Source: Rhynchopus euleeides (lineage: Eukaryota; Euglenozoa; Diplonemea; Diplonemida; Diplonemidae). From it: a DNA stretch of 64,000 bases. Below, piece after piece: positions 29,293 through 41,759 of this stretch (position 1 is its first letter; each line of letters opens with the position of its first letter). The stretch is from the NCBI GenBank assembly GCA_963210315.1, contig OY723323.1:930001-994000 (forward strand), in the 5' to 3' direction. A program made the translations under genes and the position numbers. The notes under the pieces were generated by a model that searched no databases, was not told the origin of the DNA, and saw only the letters and a program-made list of their open reading frames with translations.

Positions 29293-29719
29293 AGGCCGGA
29301 GGGGTGGGGAAAGGGGTTTGTAAGCGGGGCTCGGGTTTCTCACGGGTGTGGGCCCCCAGTAGGGAGAGAATTGCGATGTTCCAGTTCGGAGGCCCAAAAA
29401 GCTGATGATGTGTGAGCACCCATGTCATGGAAAAGGTCACCCACCCCATCAAAACCCCCCCCCCCTCCTCCCACCCCATTTTCTATCGCGTATCTCGTCA
29501 TCGATTCATCTAGTCAACACACACATCCGTTTTTTCGCAAAATAAACCCCCTCCACACCAACCGGTGAAGCGAAGGTGGAAGCGATCAATGCAAAAATCA
29601 TCTGAAAGGAAGACTCGAGAGACTGCTGCTGTATTTTCGCAAAATAAACCCCCCTCCACACCAACCCTCATGCAGATAGCGTGGAACCACACACGCACGC
29701 TACACAACACGCGTGCGGT
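29293..29719 (+). promoter_or_regulatory. Intergenic region with a duplicated 34-bp motif upstream of the ABC transporter
   Basis: ttttcgcaaaataaaccccc followed by ctccacaccaacc occurs at about 29531-29566 and again at about 29634-29669, 104 bp apart, the second copy ending about 50 bp before the ABC start codon. A repeated element at this position is a candidate promoter element or binding site. The first part of the spacer contains short C and G runs only. Confidence 0.4.
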
Positions 29720-32700
29720 ATGGTCAGCCAAGATGACCCCCCTGTGCAGGGCCTGTTCGAGCCTTCCCCAGATGCCGCCGTGTCGTCTGGCCCTGACGCT
29801 GATGAGGCGAGCGACGAGGTGCCCCTTCTGGGGCCCACGCCCCCCATGACGGAGTGCACCGGGCAGTCCATCACAGGGGAGAACCCGTGGATTGAGAGCA
29901 ACGTGCTGTCCCGCGAGACGTTCTCCTTTCTGAACCCCCTTCTGAAGAAGGGCTATAAGGAGCCCCTGGAAAACGCCGACCTGTATGCGTGTTTGCATGA
30001 CGACTCGTCGAAGGTGCTGTCGACTGCGCTCGACAAGGCGTGGCAGGAGGAGGTGAAGAAGGAAAACCCGAGCTTCTCCCGGGCCCTCGCGCGGACCTTC
30101 GGCTGGTACTACTTTTTTGCCTTCTCACTCGGCTGCTTCGAGTGGACTGCGGGGCTCCTCGAGCCGTTCTTCGCGACACGGCTCTTCGACGAGCTGCGGA
30201 AGAAGGAAGACGGGCTTGAGGAGGACGAGCAGGCGGTCTGGCTGTTCACAGGACTCTTCCTCCTTGCATCGCTGACGAGAGCCATTATCCACCACCCCTT
30301 CTTCACGCGCTCGCAGCTGACAGGTATGCAGGGGAGGGCAGGGGTCTGAGGTGTGTTCTGATTCTGTGTTGGCTGTGGGTGGGGGTGGGGGTGGGTGTGG
30401 CGTTTGTTTCCCACCGCTCATCAAAGAGATGGCCAGCGCATTGCCGACAACACCGCCCCCATCACCCACACACAGGGATGCGCATGCGCATCGCCTCCAC
30501 CGCGCTGATCTACAAGAAGGTGCTCCACATGTCATCCAAGAGCATCGCAGGCACCACGACTGGGCACCTCGTCAACCTCATCTCAAACGACACGGAGCGC
30601 TTCGACCAGGCCACCATCTTCCTCCACTTCCTCATCATCGGCCCTCTCAAGGCAATCGTCGTGGGCTACATGCTCTACCACCACCTCTCCTGGCCTGGGC
30701 TTGTTGGAGTAGGCGCCTGCGTCATGCTCACCCCTCTGCAGTACGCCATGGGGAAGGCTTTTGGCAAGCTCCGCCGTGCGACAGCGCTGATCACCGACAC
30801 ACGCGTGAAGTATATGAATGAGGTGATTGCGGGGATTAGGCTTATCAAGATGTACGCTTGGGAGGTGCCGTACGCCAGCACCGTGCGCAACGTGCGGAGC
30901 GAGGAAGAAGCGAAGCTGCGCACCACGTCTACACTCCGTGCCGTGAACGCCTTCATCTTCTTCTGCGGCACGCCCCTCATTATGTACATCATCATCGCGA
31001 TCTTCATCCACACGCAGGACGAGGAGCTCAGCTCGTCAAACGTGTTTGCCTCCATGATGTACATCAACGCGCTGCGCTTCTCCATGGCACTCTTCATCCC
31101 GGAGGCAATTAAAAACGGCTCCGAAGGGATTGTCTCCATCAACCGCATCCAGAATTTCCTCCTCTCTGAGGACTACGACTTCAGCACCCAGCTCGGGGGC
31201 CCCAGCACGGCGGTGGCGAGCACTGCGCCTGACGCTGGGGAGGGCGTTACTGCAGCGGGGGCAGCCTCTCCCGCGGAGGACCCTGACAACGCAAGCCCCC
31301 CTGCGGTTTCTGTGGAGAACGCGACGTGCACCTGGCCCGGGTCGCACACCACGATCTTCGAGGGGCTGAACCTCAGCGTGAAGGAGGGGGAGCTCGTGGG
31401 GATCTACGGCCCGGTGGGGGCCGGGAAGACCTCGCTGTTCAGCCTGCTGACCGGCGAGCTGGTTCCGGACAACCTGAAGCGCTGCGGGGATGGGGACGGA
31501 GTGGTGTCGCTGGCGCACCGCCCCACCATCGCCACGCAGGAGGTGTGGCTGACGAGCGACACGGTGCGGAACAACATCCTCTTCGGGAGGGAGTTCGACG
31601 AAGAGAGGTACAGCGTTGCCTGCGAGGCTTGCGGGCTGTATTCCGACTTTGTGCAGTTCACAGATGGCGATCAGACAATGATCGGCGACAGAGGCATCAC
31701 TTTGAGCGGCGGGCAGAAGGCACGCATCGGCCTGGCTCGTGCGTGCTACGAAGGGGGTGACCTGTTCCTTCTGGACGATCCCCTCTCCGCGGTGGACACG
31801 GTTGTGGGTCGCCATATCGTGACGCGCTGCATCTCCGGCATTCTGCGCAGCAAAACCCGGATCCTCATCACCCACCAGCACCAGTTCCTCCCCCACTGCG
31901 ACCGGGTCTTCGAGATTACGGCCGACTCGAAGACGCTGGTGGACCGGACCAGCAATTTCGCAAACCGCTCCCCCAGCGCCTCCTTCTCTGCGAGGAAGAC
32001 GCCTCCGCCGAAGAGCCCGCCCCTCGTGGCTGGGCAGCCGAAGTCACCGGGCCTCAAGACGCCGACCCTCCCCGTGGCGAAGGAGAAGGGGGACCGGTTT
32101 GAGATGATCGCGAAGGAGGACCGCAACACGGGGGGCGTGACGTGGCGTACCTACACCGACTACTTCCGGCACGGAGGGGTGGTGTGGGCGGTGCTGTTCT
32201 GGATCCTGCTTGTCGCGGCGCAGACCAGCTTCGTGATGAACGACATCTGGCTCACGATGTGGGTCGACCGGGACGCATCCGATAAGGACAACACATTCCA
32301 TTTCAAATACTACAGCGTGTCCGTCGCAATCCTCTGCGTGCTGGGATGGTCCCGCGCATACATCTTCTACCGCCTGGCCATCACCGCGTCGACCTCGATG
32401 CACAACGCGATGTTCCGTGCTGTAGTGCACGCCCCCTGCACCTTCTTCGACTCGAACCCCACAGGGAGGGTGCTCAACCGCTTCTCAAAGGACGTGGGGC
32501 AGATGGACGAGCTGCTCCCGTGGATCTTCTTCGACTGCATGATGCAGGGTCTCATTTGCCTCGGCGCGGTCGTCGTGGTGTCGATGTTCAACCCGTGGGC
32601 CCTCATCGCCGTGTTCCCCATCCTGGGAATCTTTATCTTCATCCGGATCTACTTCGTCGCAACGGGGCGTGAGGTGAAACGCCTCGAGGCCCTCAACCGC

Positions 32701-33969
32701 TCCCCGCTGTACTCCATCTTCTCCGAGACGATCAACGGGGTCAACACAATCAGATCCTACGGCAGGTCGGACTACTTCCACGCGAAATACCGTGCCGTGC
32801 AGGACGACCACACCTCTGCATACTACCTCTTTGTGCTGTGCAACCGGTGGATCGGGTTCCGTCTCGACCTAGCATCATGGCTGTTCGTCATGATGGTCTC
32901 CGTCGCCGCGGTGCTGGCGAGGGACAGCGTCTCCTCGGGCGAGGTTGCGGTCTCCATCACCTACGCCGTCGTCCTCTCCGGGACAGCGCAGTGGACGGTC
33001 CGCCAGTCCGCAGAGCTTGAGAACATGATGACAGCGACAGAGCGTGTCAGGATGTACGGCGCTTTGGAGGCGGAGGGCGGCGCGGCCGACACAAAGCCAG
33101 ACATCCTGGCTATCACAGACTCTGCGGAGCAGAAGGCAGCCCCGCGGGCATGGCCCTCCGCCGGGCGGGTCGAATTCCGCGACTTCTCCATGCGCTACCG
33201 CGAGGGGTTGCCCCTCGTTCTGGACGGCGTCAGCTTCACCGCAGAGGCTGGCATGAAGATCGGAGTTGTCGGGCGTACCGGCGCAGGCAAGAGCTCCCTG
33301 ATGCAGGCCATCTTCCGCCTGTCAGAGGGGTGTGGGGGGGCCATCCTGATCGACGGGCGTGCGACGAGCGAGGCCTCCCTTCACGAGCTGCGCTCGGGGT
33401 GCTCCGTCATCCCGCAGGACCCCGTGCTCTTCACAGGCTCTCTGAGGTATAACGTGGACCCCTTCGGCAGCGCTGCGAGCGACCGTGTCATCTGGAACGC
33501 CCTGCGCGACGTGCAGCTGCAGCAGGTGGTGGAGGACCTGCCCGGGAAGCTGGACTTCCTGGTGAAGGAGGGTGGGAAGAACTTCAGCGTGGGGCAGAGG
33601 CAGCTGATCTGCCTGGCCCGGGCCATCCTGCGGGACAACAAGGTGTTGGTGATGGATGAGGCTACCGCGAATGTCGACCCGGAGACGGATCTCGTGGTGC
33701 AGGAGACGGTGAAGCGGCAGTTCAAGGACTGCACGGTCATCACGATCGCGCACAGGCTGCACACCGTTATCGAGTCGGACAGGATCCTGGTGCTGGCGAG
33801 GGGGCAGGTGATGGCGTACGGCGACCCGCATGACCTGCTGCAGGACGACGATGGTATCCTGACGAACTTCGTCGAGCAGACAGGTGACGACACGGCAGCG
33901 TCCCTCAGGGAGTCGGCCCGGCTCGCCTCCATGCGGAGATCGATGTCGCCGGTGCGTGTCCCGTACTGA
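29720..33969 (+). CDS. ABCC/MRP-type ABC transporter, two exons (29720-30323, 30476-33969)
   Basis: Joined length 1365 aa. An ATP-driven exporter of organic anions or conjugates by family; substrate unknown. Order: soluble N-terminus, membrane domain 1 (about 120-420), nucleotide-binding domain 1 with Walker A GPVGAGKT (about 513), signature LSGGQKARIGLARA (about 611) and Walker B LFLLDDPLSAVD, then membrane domain 2 (from about 740), and domain 2 with Walker A GRTGAGKS (about 1134), signature FSVGQRQLICLARAIL, Walker B VLVMDEATANVD and switch ITIAHRL (about 1292). The Asp in place of Glu after Walker B in domain 1 (LLDDP) is usual in ABCC proteins and implies one degenerate ATP site. There is no TMD0, so it is a short MRP4/5-like form. 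The start is the first ATG (MVSQDDPP); the frame is open 13 codons further but only to a GTG. The last residues VRVPY could be a PDZ-type or sorting tail (guess). Confidence 0.92.
30324..30475 (+). other. Spliceosomal intron, 152 bp, in the ABC transporter gene
   Basis: Donor ACAG/GTATGC and acceptor CACACAG/GGATGC. It is a phase 1 intron: removal joins QLT to GMRMRIASTALIYKKVL, the expected ABCC sequence (family pattern G-x2-R-x5-IYxKxL). Both exons run on open into the intron for some codons, which hides it in a plain frame scan. It is the only secure intron in the window. Confidence 0.88.
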
Positions 33970-36370
33970 TGAGGGGGCAGGTTGTTTGGCGATAACCTGG
34001 CACAGTTCACGGCAAGACACACACACAAAAACACACTCGGCTTGCTGTCGCGTCTTGCTGTCACTTTTTTGATCCAGCAGTGGCGTCGATCGTTGTTTTG
34101 TTGTGTGTGTGTGTGTCGAAGGAGCGCCGGCCAACAGCAAATTTGTTTTTGCCGATCCTTTTTCCATTCATCAGAGCGGTTGTGGCCCAACTTTTGGTTG
34201 GGGTGGTGTCATCCCGTTGCTTTGTAGCACGCTTTTAGATGTGCGGCGAGAGAAAAGGGTGCCATGTGCTGTTCGTGCCGTTGCGATCTCACGCACAACG
34301 CCCCGCCTTCCTTTTTTAGGCATGGTGATTGTGTGTTGTCGAAGCGTTACCGCATCAAAAGAAACGGAAGCAAGGTGCAGACCAAAGCGCAAGGCACGCC
34401 TTTTCTTTTCGAGCACACCCTGTGTGAGCAGATGAAGCACGCCCCTCGGCTCCCCACAGCTCCAGCTAAAGTGCCTCGCCCTCTCCTCCTCCACCACATG
34501 CCCTCGGCTCTGACTCACGCCACCCTTCCTCCCACTCCCAACCAGGGAATGGCACCGGAGCTCGCCCCGGAGGCCCACGCGGTGACGCGAAAAGAACAAG
34601 GAATGCAGGGGGTGTGGGTCCCGACTGTTAGATGATTCCATCCCGATTCTATGCAGTGGCCCACCACCCCCCCCCCCTCCTCGCTTTGCAATTGCATGGG
34701 CTGTTCGAGCTCCACGGTTTTCATTCCTTTTTTTTGATTTTTTTGACTGCGGATTTAGAAAGACACACAAGAAAAAAAACCCAACGTCTTTCTTTTCTTC
34801 GGGAGGACGCGTCCCGCCTTTTCTAATTTCTAAAACAATTGTGCGTGCGTGTTGACGACATGTACCCCCGGGACATTCCCCCCCCTGGTGGAAACGTCAA
34901 CGCATCAAATAAGGAAGACGGAAGATGGAGTGGGGTGGAGGGGAATTTTTCTCTTTTTGCTACCCCCCCCCCCTTTCTTTTGTTAGATCCCAACGCCCGG
35001 ATCATCTGGCCAACCCTGTCTGTGCCCCCACTCACCCACCCCCCCCCCCTCCATGTGTGTGCCACAGCGGGGCGTATCCTGCCCTGCTGGATGGGCACGA
35101 CACGACCCAACTCGACGGCTGGCCTGTTGAGCCGCGGGGAAGGGAAAGCCGTGATTTCTCTTCCCTTCACCCTCAAACCATGAGATCGATCCGTCTGTGC
35201 AACCCCAGTGCGTTTCCCGTGTTGTTTCTTTGCTTTTTTGAGCGGAAAAAAAATATTGTCTCGGCCTGCCTGGCTGTGTGCCCATCTTAGTCAAGGCTGG
35301 GCTCCACAAGCCGGGTTTTGTCTTGAGATCCATCAGTCCTGAGATATCCCATCACAAAGAGTCTGCTCTCTATGTTGCAGCTCGTCCGTCCTGGCTAGAA
35401 ATTGCTGTTCATTCCTTTTATTCTATGATTCCAAAGTTTGTATTCGGTCGGGAGTGAAGGGGTGCCTTGTGTCATGCCGTGTTGTATGTAAAGCGGGGGT
35501 GGGTGGGGGGTGGGTGTCCGCAGAGCTCACTTGACTCAAACCTGCACCAAGAGGGTCTAGGAGGGAAGGGTGGGGGCGGTGGGTGTGTGGGTGCCTTCGC
35601 TGCAGTGCCGAAAAACGGTGCGTGTTATTTTTTTGGCGCATTTCCCCCCCCCCCCCCTATTCACTGGAAGGAACAAAATCGCCGAATTATATAATTATTA
35701 TAGCCGAAACCGTGCCGGTGGCGAAGACACCCGTTCACCCTCCCCACCACCACCCCCCATCCCCCCCAACCAGTCCCCATGCTGCAGAGAGTAAGGGTGT
35801 GGCGATAACGTGTGTGGGATACCACCAATGCGCAGCAGGGCTGCTCTGGTGTGTTTACTCTGCACTCCTTCAAAAAAAATATTCGCCGTGCGTGCTTTTT
35901 TCTCTGGAGATGCTGTGACACATTAGTCCAGAATTTTTGAGGGGTTTCTGTCGGACCGGTTGCCCCCAACGCAGCAGGCGACCACAACGGTCGCACAAAT
36001 CCCTCCCCAATACAACGCGTTGGAAACTGGGGTGTGGGGTCCTGCCTAAATGTTCTCCAAAACAGGAGTGATGGGTGGGTGTGGGAGGTAGCCTACGCAG
36101 CCATTCCGCTGAAGAGCACTCAAGCGAAAACTGTGCACACATGATGCAATCATGCATTTATAACAACCCAGAGAGCGCTTCAAGCAGGGAAACTGCCTTT
36201 CGCCCTTTCCCCCATGATGCCATTCCCCCCACTGATACCCCCCCGGTCCCCCCACCACGCTATGTGGCGGGCTGAACCCCTTCTCCTTCTACATCCCCCC
36301 TATCCCTACCTCTTCCGTTCCCCCCGCCCCCCGACAATCCGACATGTGCTTCAAAAAATATGTAGCTTGA
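33970..36370. other. Intergenic, no gene recognised
   Basis: Contains many homopolymer runs (C8-C10, T9-T10) and short open frames on both strands with no recognisable protein. Possible 3' region of the ABC gene at the start. Confidence 0.4.
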
Positions 36371-36483
36371 GGGGGTCTTCGCTGGTCGTCATTTTTCGTC
36401 AGTTTTCACCTGTAATTCAACAGGAAATTCACCAAAAAATGCACTGACGATCACTCCCGTAGCGAAGACCCCCCCCCCCCCCC
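36371..36483. mobile_element. Short inverted-repeat element, GGGGGTCTTCGCT family, copy 1
   Basis: The left end gggggtcttcgctggtcgtc matches the inverse of the right end gatcactcccgtagcgaaga plus a C-run lengthened to about 14. Flanked by tga on both sides (36368-36370 and 36484-36486), a 3-bp target duplication. Length and structure are those of a MITE; PIF/Harbinger is the most familiar superfamily with 3-bp duplications, but the target sequence is not the usual TWA. Confidence 0.65.
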
Positions 36484-36936
36484 TGAGCCAATCAAATCAA
36501 TCATCTCATCGCCGGGGGAAACCAACCCTGGCCTCCGCCTACCCCCCACCAACCTCTGGCCCTCTTCCGTACCCCTCCCCACCCCCAGCCGAAAAAGGTG
36601 GTGGAAGCGTATGCAAAAATGCAACACCTTTTGGGGGAGGATCGAGCGGAAATATTTCACTGGGGGCCTTCGCTCTGTGTCAAACTGTGTCAAATTGTGT
36701 CAGTGTGTCACACAGGCGGTTTTTTTCACCTTAGGCGAAATCGGCAAAAACGCCGCCAAGCCTTCGCTCTGTGTCACTGTGTGTCACTGACTCAGAGCGA
36801 AGGTCCCGTGACACAGGGGTGTTGGGGACAATGCAAAATTTGCGAAAAATCTCGAAAAAAAATTCTGGCAGAGGTGAAAAAATTGGGTTCCACACAAAAC
36901 TGGCTCCAAAGTGACATACTCCCACGTGGTCCTTGC
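36484..36936. other. Spacer before the minisatellite
   Basis: At 36662-36805 a ggggg(c)cttcgctctgtgtc start and a cagagcgaaggtcccgtg end suggest a diverged relative of the GGGGG-CTTCGCT elements. It also contains several tgtgtca motifs, the core of the neighbouring minisatellite. Confidence 0.4.
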
Positions 36937-39779
36937 ACACTGTGTCATGCCCCCCCAGGCTTCTAGCACACTGTGTCATGCCCCCCCAGGCTTCCAGCAT
37001 ACTGTGTCATGCCCCCCCAGGCTTCTAACACAGTGTGTCATGCCCCCCCAGGCTTCCAGCACACTGTGTCATGCCCCCCCAGGCTTCTAGCACACTGTGT
37101 CATGCCCCCCCAGGCTTCCAACACACTGTGTCATGCCCCCCCAGGCTTCCAACACACTGTGTCATGCCCCCCCAGGCTTCTAGCACACTGTGTCATGCCC
37201 CCCCAGGCTTCCAACACACTGTGTCATGCCCCCCCAGGCTTCTAACACACTGTGTCATGCCCCCCCAGGCTTCTAACACAGTGTGTCAGGCCCCCCCAGG
37301 CTTCTAACACACTGTGTCATGCCCCCCCAGGCTTCTAGGACACTGTGTCATGGCCCCCCAGGCTTCTAGCACACTGTGTCATGCCCCCCAGGCTTCTAGA
37401 ACACTGTGTCATGCCCCCCCAGGCTTCTAGGACACTGTGTCATGCCCCCCCAGGCTTCCAACACACTGTGTCATGCCCCCCCAGGCTTCTAGCATACTGT
37501 GTCATGCCCCCCCAGGCTTCTAGCACAGTGTGTCATGCCCCCCCCAGGCTTCTAGCACACTGTGTCATGCCCCCCCAGGCTTCTAACACACTGTGTCATG
37601 CCCCCCCAGGCTTCCAACACACTGTGTCATGCCCCCCCAGGCTTCTAACACAGTGTGTCATGCCCCCCCAGGCTTCTAGCACACTGTGTCATGCCCCCCC
37701 AGGCTTCTAACACACTGTGTCATGCCCCCCCAGGCTTCTAACACAGTGTGTCAGGCCCCACCAGGCTTCTAACACACTGTGTCATGCCCCCCCAGGCTTC
37801 TAGCACACTGTGTCATGCCCCCCCAGGCTTCTAACACACTGTGTCATGCCCCCCCAGGCTTCTAACACAGTGTGTCAGGCCCCACCAGGCTTCTAACACA
37901 CTGTGTCATGCCCCCCCAGGCTTCTAGGACACTGTGTCATGGCCCCCCAGGCTTCTAGCACACTGTGTCATGCCCCCCCAGGCTTCTAGGACACTGTGTC
38001 ATGCCCCCCCAGGCTTCCAACACACTGTGTCATGCCCCCCCAGGCTTCTAGCATACTGTGTCATGCCCCCCCAGGCTTCTAGCACAGTGTGTCATGCCCC
38101 CCCCAGGCTTCTAGCACACTGTGTCATGCCCCCCCAGGCTTCTAACACACTGTGTCATGCCCCCCCAGGCTTCCAACACACTGTGTCATGCCCCCCCAGG
38201 CTTCTAACACAGTGTGTCATGCCCCCCCAGGCTTCTAACACACTGTGTCATGCCCCCCCAGGCTTCTAACACAGTGTGTCAGGCCCCCCCAGGCTTCTAA
38301 CACACTGTGTCATGCCCCCCCAGGCTTCTAGGACACTGTGTCATGGCCCCCCAGGCTTCTAGCACACTGTGTCATGCCCCCCCAGGCTTCCAGCACACTG
38401 TGTCATGCCCCCCCAGGCTTCTAGCACACTGTGTCATGCCCCCCCAGGCTTCCAGCACACTGTGTCATGCCCCCCCAGGCTTCTAGCACACTGTGTCATG
38501 CCCCCCCAGGCTTCCAGCACACTGTGTCATGCCCCCTCAGGCTTCCAGCACACTGTGTCATGCCCCCCCAGGCTTCCAGCACACTGTGTCATGCCCCCCC
38601 AGGCTTCTAACACACTCTGTCGTGCCCCCCCAGGCTTCTAGCACACTGTGTCATGCCCCCCCAGGCTTCTAGCACACTGTGTCATGCCCCCCCAGGCTTC
38701 CAGCACACTGTGTCATGCCCCCTCAGGCTTCCAGCACACTGTGTCATGCCCCCCCAGGCTTCTAACACACTCTGTCGTGCCCCCCCAGGCTTCTAGCACA
38801 CTGTGTCATGCCCCCCCAGGCTTCCAGCACACTGTGTCATGCCCCCTCAGGCTTCCAGCACACTGTGTCATGCCCCCCCAGGCTTCTAACACACTCTGTC
38901 GTGCCCCCCCAGGCTTCTAGCACACTGTGTCATGCCCCCCCAGGCTTCCAGCACACTGTGTCATGCCCCCTCAGGCTTCCAGCACACTGTGTCATGCCCC
39001 CCCAGGCTTCCAGCACACTGTGTCATGCCCCCCCAGGCTTCTAACACACTCTGTCGTGCCCCCCCAGGCTTCTAGCACACTGTGTCATGCCCCCCCAGGC
39101 TTCCAGCACACTGTGTCATGCCCCCCCAGGCTTCCAGCACACTGTGTCATGCCCCCTCAGGCTTCCAGCACACTGTGTCATGCCCCCCCAGGCTTCCAGC
39201 ACACTGTGTCATGCCCCCCCAGGCTTCTAACACACTCTGTCGTGCCCCCCCAGGCTTCTAGCACACTGTGTCATGCCCCCCCAGGCTTCTAGCACACTGT
39301 GTCATGCCCCCCCAGGCTTCCAGCACACTGTGTCATGCCCCCTCAGGCTTCCAGCACACTGTGTCATGCCCCCCCAGGCTTCCAGCACACTGTGTCATGC
39401 CCCCCCAGGCTTCTAACACACTCTGTCGTGCCCCCCCAGGCTTCTAGCACACTGTGTCATGCCCCCCCAGGCTTCCAGCACACTGTGTCATGCCCCCTCA
39501 GGCTTCCAGCACACTGTGTCATGCCCCCCCAGGCTTCTAACACACTCTGTCGTGCCCCCCCAGGCTTCTAGCACACTGTGTCATGCCCCCCCAGGCTTCC
39601 AGCACACTGTGTCATGCCCCCTCAGGCTTCCAGCACACTGTGTCATGCCCCCCCAGGCTTCTAACACACTCTGTCGTGCCCCCCCAGGCTTCTAGCACAC
39701 TGTGTCATGCCCCCCCAGGCTTCTAGCACACTGTGTCATGCCCCCCCTGGCTTCTAACACACTGTGTCATGCCCCCAGG
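36937..39779 (+). repeat. 31-bp minisatellite, about 92 units
   Basis: Unit: cacactgtgtcatgcccccc, then caggcttctag, with variants ccag for ctag and actctgtcgtgcc for actgtgtcatgcc. The ctctgtcgt variant appears only from about 38610 onward, in a higher-order pattern of about four to six units. In the first half a block marked by gacactgtgtcatggcccccc recurs at about 37338, 37927 and 38333, showing larger duplications. A 31-bp period passes through all three frames, and stops interrupt every long frame, so a protein-coding role is unlikely. Confidence 0.95.
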
Positions 39780-41032
39780 TCGCCTTCCTCCCCCACTCCA
39801 TCGCAGTCACTCAGTGGCTTTTCGGCGATCGCAGTGCTCCGTCCCTCCCGCTGCAACCAACTGAGGCTTCCGTCCCGTTGCCCGTCACCACCTCGAGGGA
39901 GGTATCCCGGGGTTTCGGCAGCGTCGTCCGGCCCGTCGTCGCCTCACGCCGCCGACCTCCGCCAGTTCCGCCACTCAGGAAGCACAGCTTTGACACCCGC
40001 GCCCTCGTCACACACAGCGGCGAAAGCCCCCACCGTCGGTGGCAGGCGTGCCAGGGGGTGCCTTCTGGCCCTCAGGGCATGCTACCCCACAGCCCCATCC
40101 CCCACCCCCATTCTTATGTTCTTCTTTAGGGGAGATGTCCTCGCAGTGGCTGTTTGGCCTGACGCGAGTCCCCGACACCGGAAACGAGCAACAACGCCCC
40201 CAAGGCAAGGTGGGCAAGAGGTATCACGAGGCGCTCAGCCTCACCCGGGGCACGGCCCGCAAGGATCTAGCCAGCCGACACCAGGCAGCGAAACGGCCCC
40301 GGGCAACACGCAAAAAAAAAACACATCTCTACCGCGCCCCTGCGCTGTGCTCCTCCGTCTCGTTCGCACCCCCTTTACCCTTCATTCCCGTGCAGCTTCT
40401 CGCCTCGAGATGCAGCAGACACCCGTGAGCAGAGAAGGGAGTGTAGCAGTCCCTCGGTTCGCCCCCGGGTAGCAAAGTAAGCCCGTGCAGCCCTGTCGCC
40501 AGCTTTCCGGCGTAGTCGCCGCCGGTGTCCGCTGAGGTTCCACAGGAACGGCCGGCAGACAACTTCGTGACAGGCAGCCGCCCTCGTTCCTGTGCCAGAA
40601 GTCAACAAACGCGTCGGTGATCCGCTCCCGCTCCGCGGCAGCCCTTTCGGTGACCTCGAAGGTGTGCACCAGTTCCAACTGCGCCTCGCGTTGCAGCTGC
40701 CCGCCCAACTCCTTCCCCTCCCGTCGCCCAGTCAGTGGTCGATCGCCTCCCTCTCGCGTGCCGCCAGCTTTGGACCACACCCCGCTCGGCCCGCCTCGGC
40801 AGTTGTTGTCCCCAGTACGCGCGCCTCCCGGGTCGGGTTCGCGCCCACCCCCGCACGGGCGGCTCTCCGTGAGGGAGAGGTCCACCCTTTACCAGCCCCC
40901 TTGCGCATCGTTTTTTGAGCGCACGGGAACGCGCAGCACCCCCTGGCCATCGGCCAGTCGTCACCCCCCCGGCGCCCCACCGCCCCCCGCGTCCAGCGCA
41001 GGACAGCACATCCCCCTGCTGACACTTTTGCG

Positions 41033-41104
41033 CGGGGGGCCGCGCGAAGCGCGGCCCCGCGACCCCACCCCCACCCCGCGCGAAGCGCGGGGTGGGGGTG
41101 GGGG
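41033..41104. repeat. Adjacent GC hairpins with gcgaagcgc loops
   Basis: ggggccgcgcgaagcgcggc pairs with itself, and cccacccccaccccgcgcga pairs with agcgcggggtgggggtgggg. The same gcgcgaagcgc core is in the palindromes at 20000-20438. Confidence 0.8.
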
Positions 41105-41321
41105 TTTAACCTTATCTTCCTTGGGGGTGCAGGACCTCCCCCAGGATTGACGAGTTGGGGGTATAGCTTGGCGGACGATGACGTGGTATCGACAGCGGCT
41201 TGCCCCCCCCGCCCTGAAATAGGCGCGTGAACTCTTACGCCACTTCGCACAGTGTGCATCATGTTCAAATGACACGCAGGAGCCAGTAGGCTGCCTTTCA
41301 AACGGGGTGCCTGTCCCTGCT

Positions 41322-41380
41322 GGACAGGGGGGGTCTGGGGGGCGGAGCCCCCCAGCCGCCGGAGGCCATGGGAGTGAACA
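41322..41380 (+). repeat. GGC stem-loop repeat, copy 3
   Basis: ggggtctggggggcggagcc, ccccagccgccggaggccat, gggagtgaac. The minus strand reads FTPMASGGWGAPPPRPP. Confidence 0.85.
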
Positions 41381-41555
41381 TTTATTCCTGGTGGGCACGG
41401 TTACTCACGGCATGGTCCCTCGGTGCCAGGCTGCGATGCCAGCACGCTAACCCAAATTGCAAAACGGCGGGCGCAGATCGGTGTGAATTGGGCTGCATCC
41501 TGGGTAGCCCGGACCCTACCCGATGTGACGATAAATTGTCGCGCAAGGACATGCC

Positions 41556-41592
41556 ACAGGGGGGTCGAGCCCCCCAGCCGCCGTAGTGAACG
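41556..41592 (+). repeat. GGC stem-loop repeat, copy 4 (shortened)
   Basis: ggggggtcgagccccccagc, cgccgtagtgaac; the central stem and the ggaggccac part are deleted relative to the other copies. Confidence 0.65.
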
Positions 41593-41759
41593 TCTGTTCA
41601 CAGGTTGACATGATTCGCGCCATGCCAAGCCCCTTACCAAATTCGGTGGGTCGTTGGGTCGATTGTTACGAAGAGCCCTGCCACCCACATGTGCAGGACA
41701 CGCCCGCCCGACATGTGCATTGTACAGCACCACACCAACTTCCCGTACGGATTTATCTG

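Larger units (their letters stand above)
39780..41759. other. C-rich region with unresolved coding-like segments
   Basis: No confident gene. On the minus strand around 40600-40760 a segment reading QREAQLELVHTFEVTERAAA and ERERITDAFVDFWHRN looks like coding sequence for a helical protein but has no clear start or end. Two GC hairpins (41033-41104) and two GGC stem-loop repeats lie further on. Confidence 0.35.

Noticed and set aside
34171-34770. 199-aa minus and 123-aa plus open frames after the ABC gene
   Set aside because: Low-complexity translation, overlapping on both strands, nothing recognisable.
36973-39695. Repetitive proline/cysteine protein (HAPPGFQHTVSCPPRL type frames)
   Set aside because: The 31-bp period cycles through all frames, every long frame is stopped, and the variants do not preserve any frame.
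36937-39779. CRISPR-like regular repeat
   Set aside because: The units are contiguous with no unique spacers; this is a minisatellite in eukaryotic DNA.
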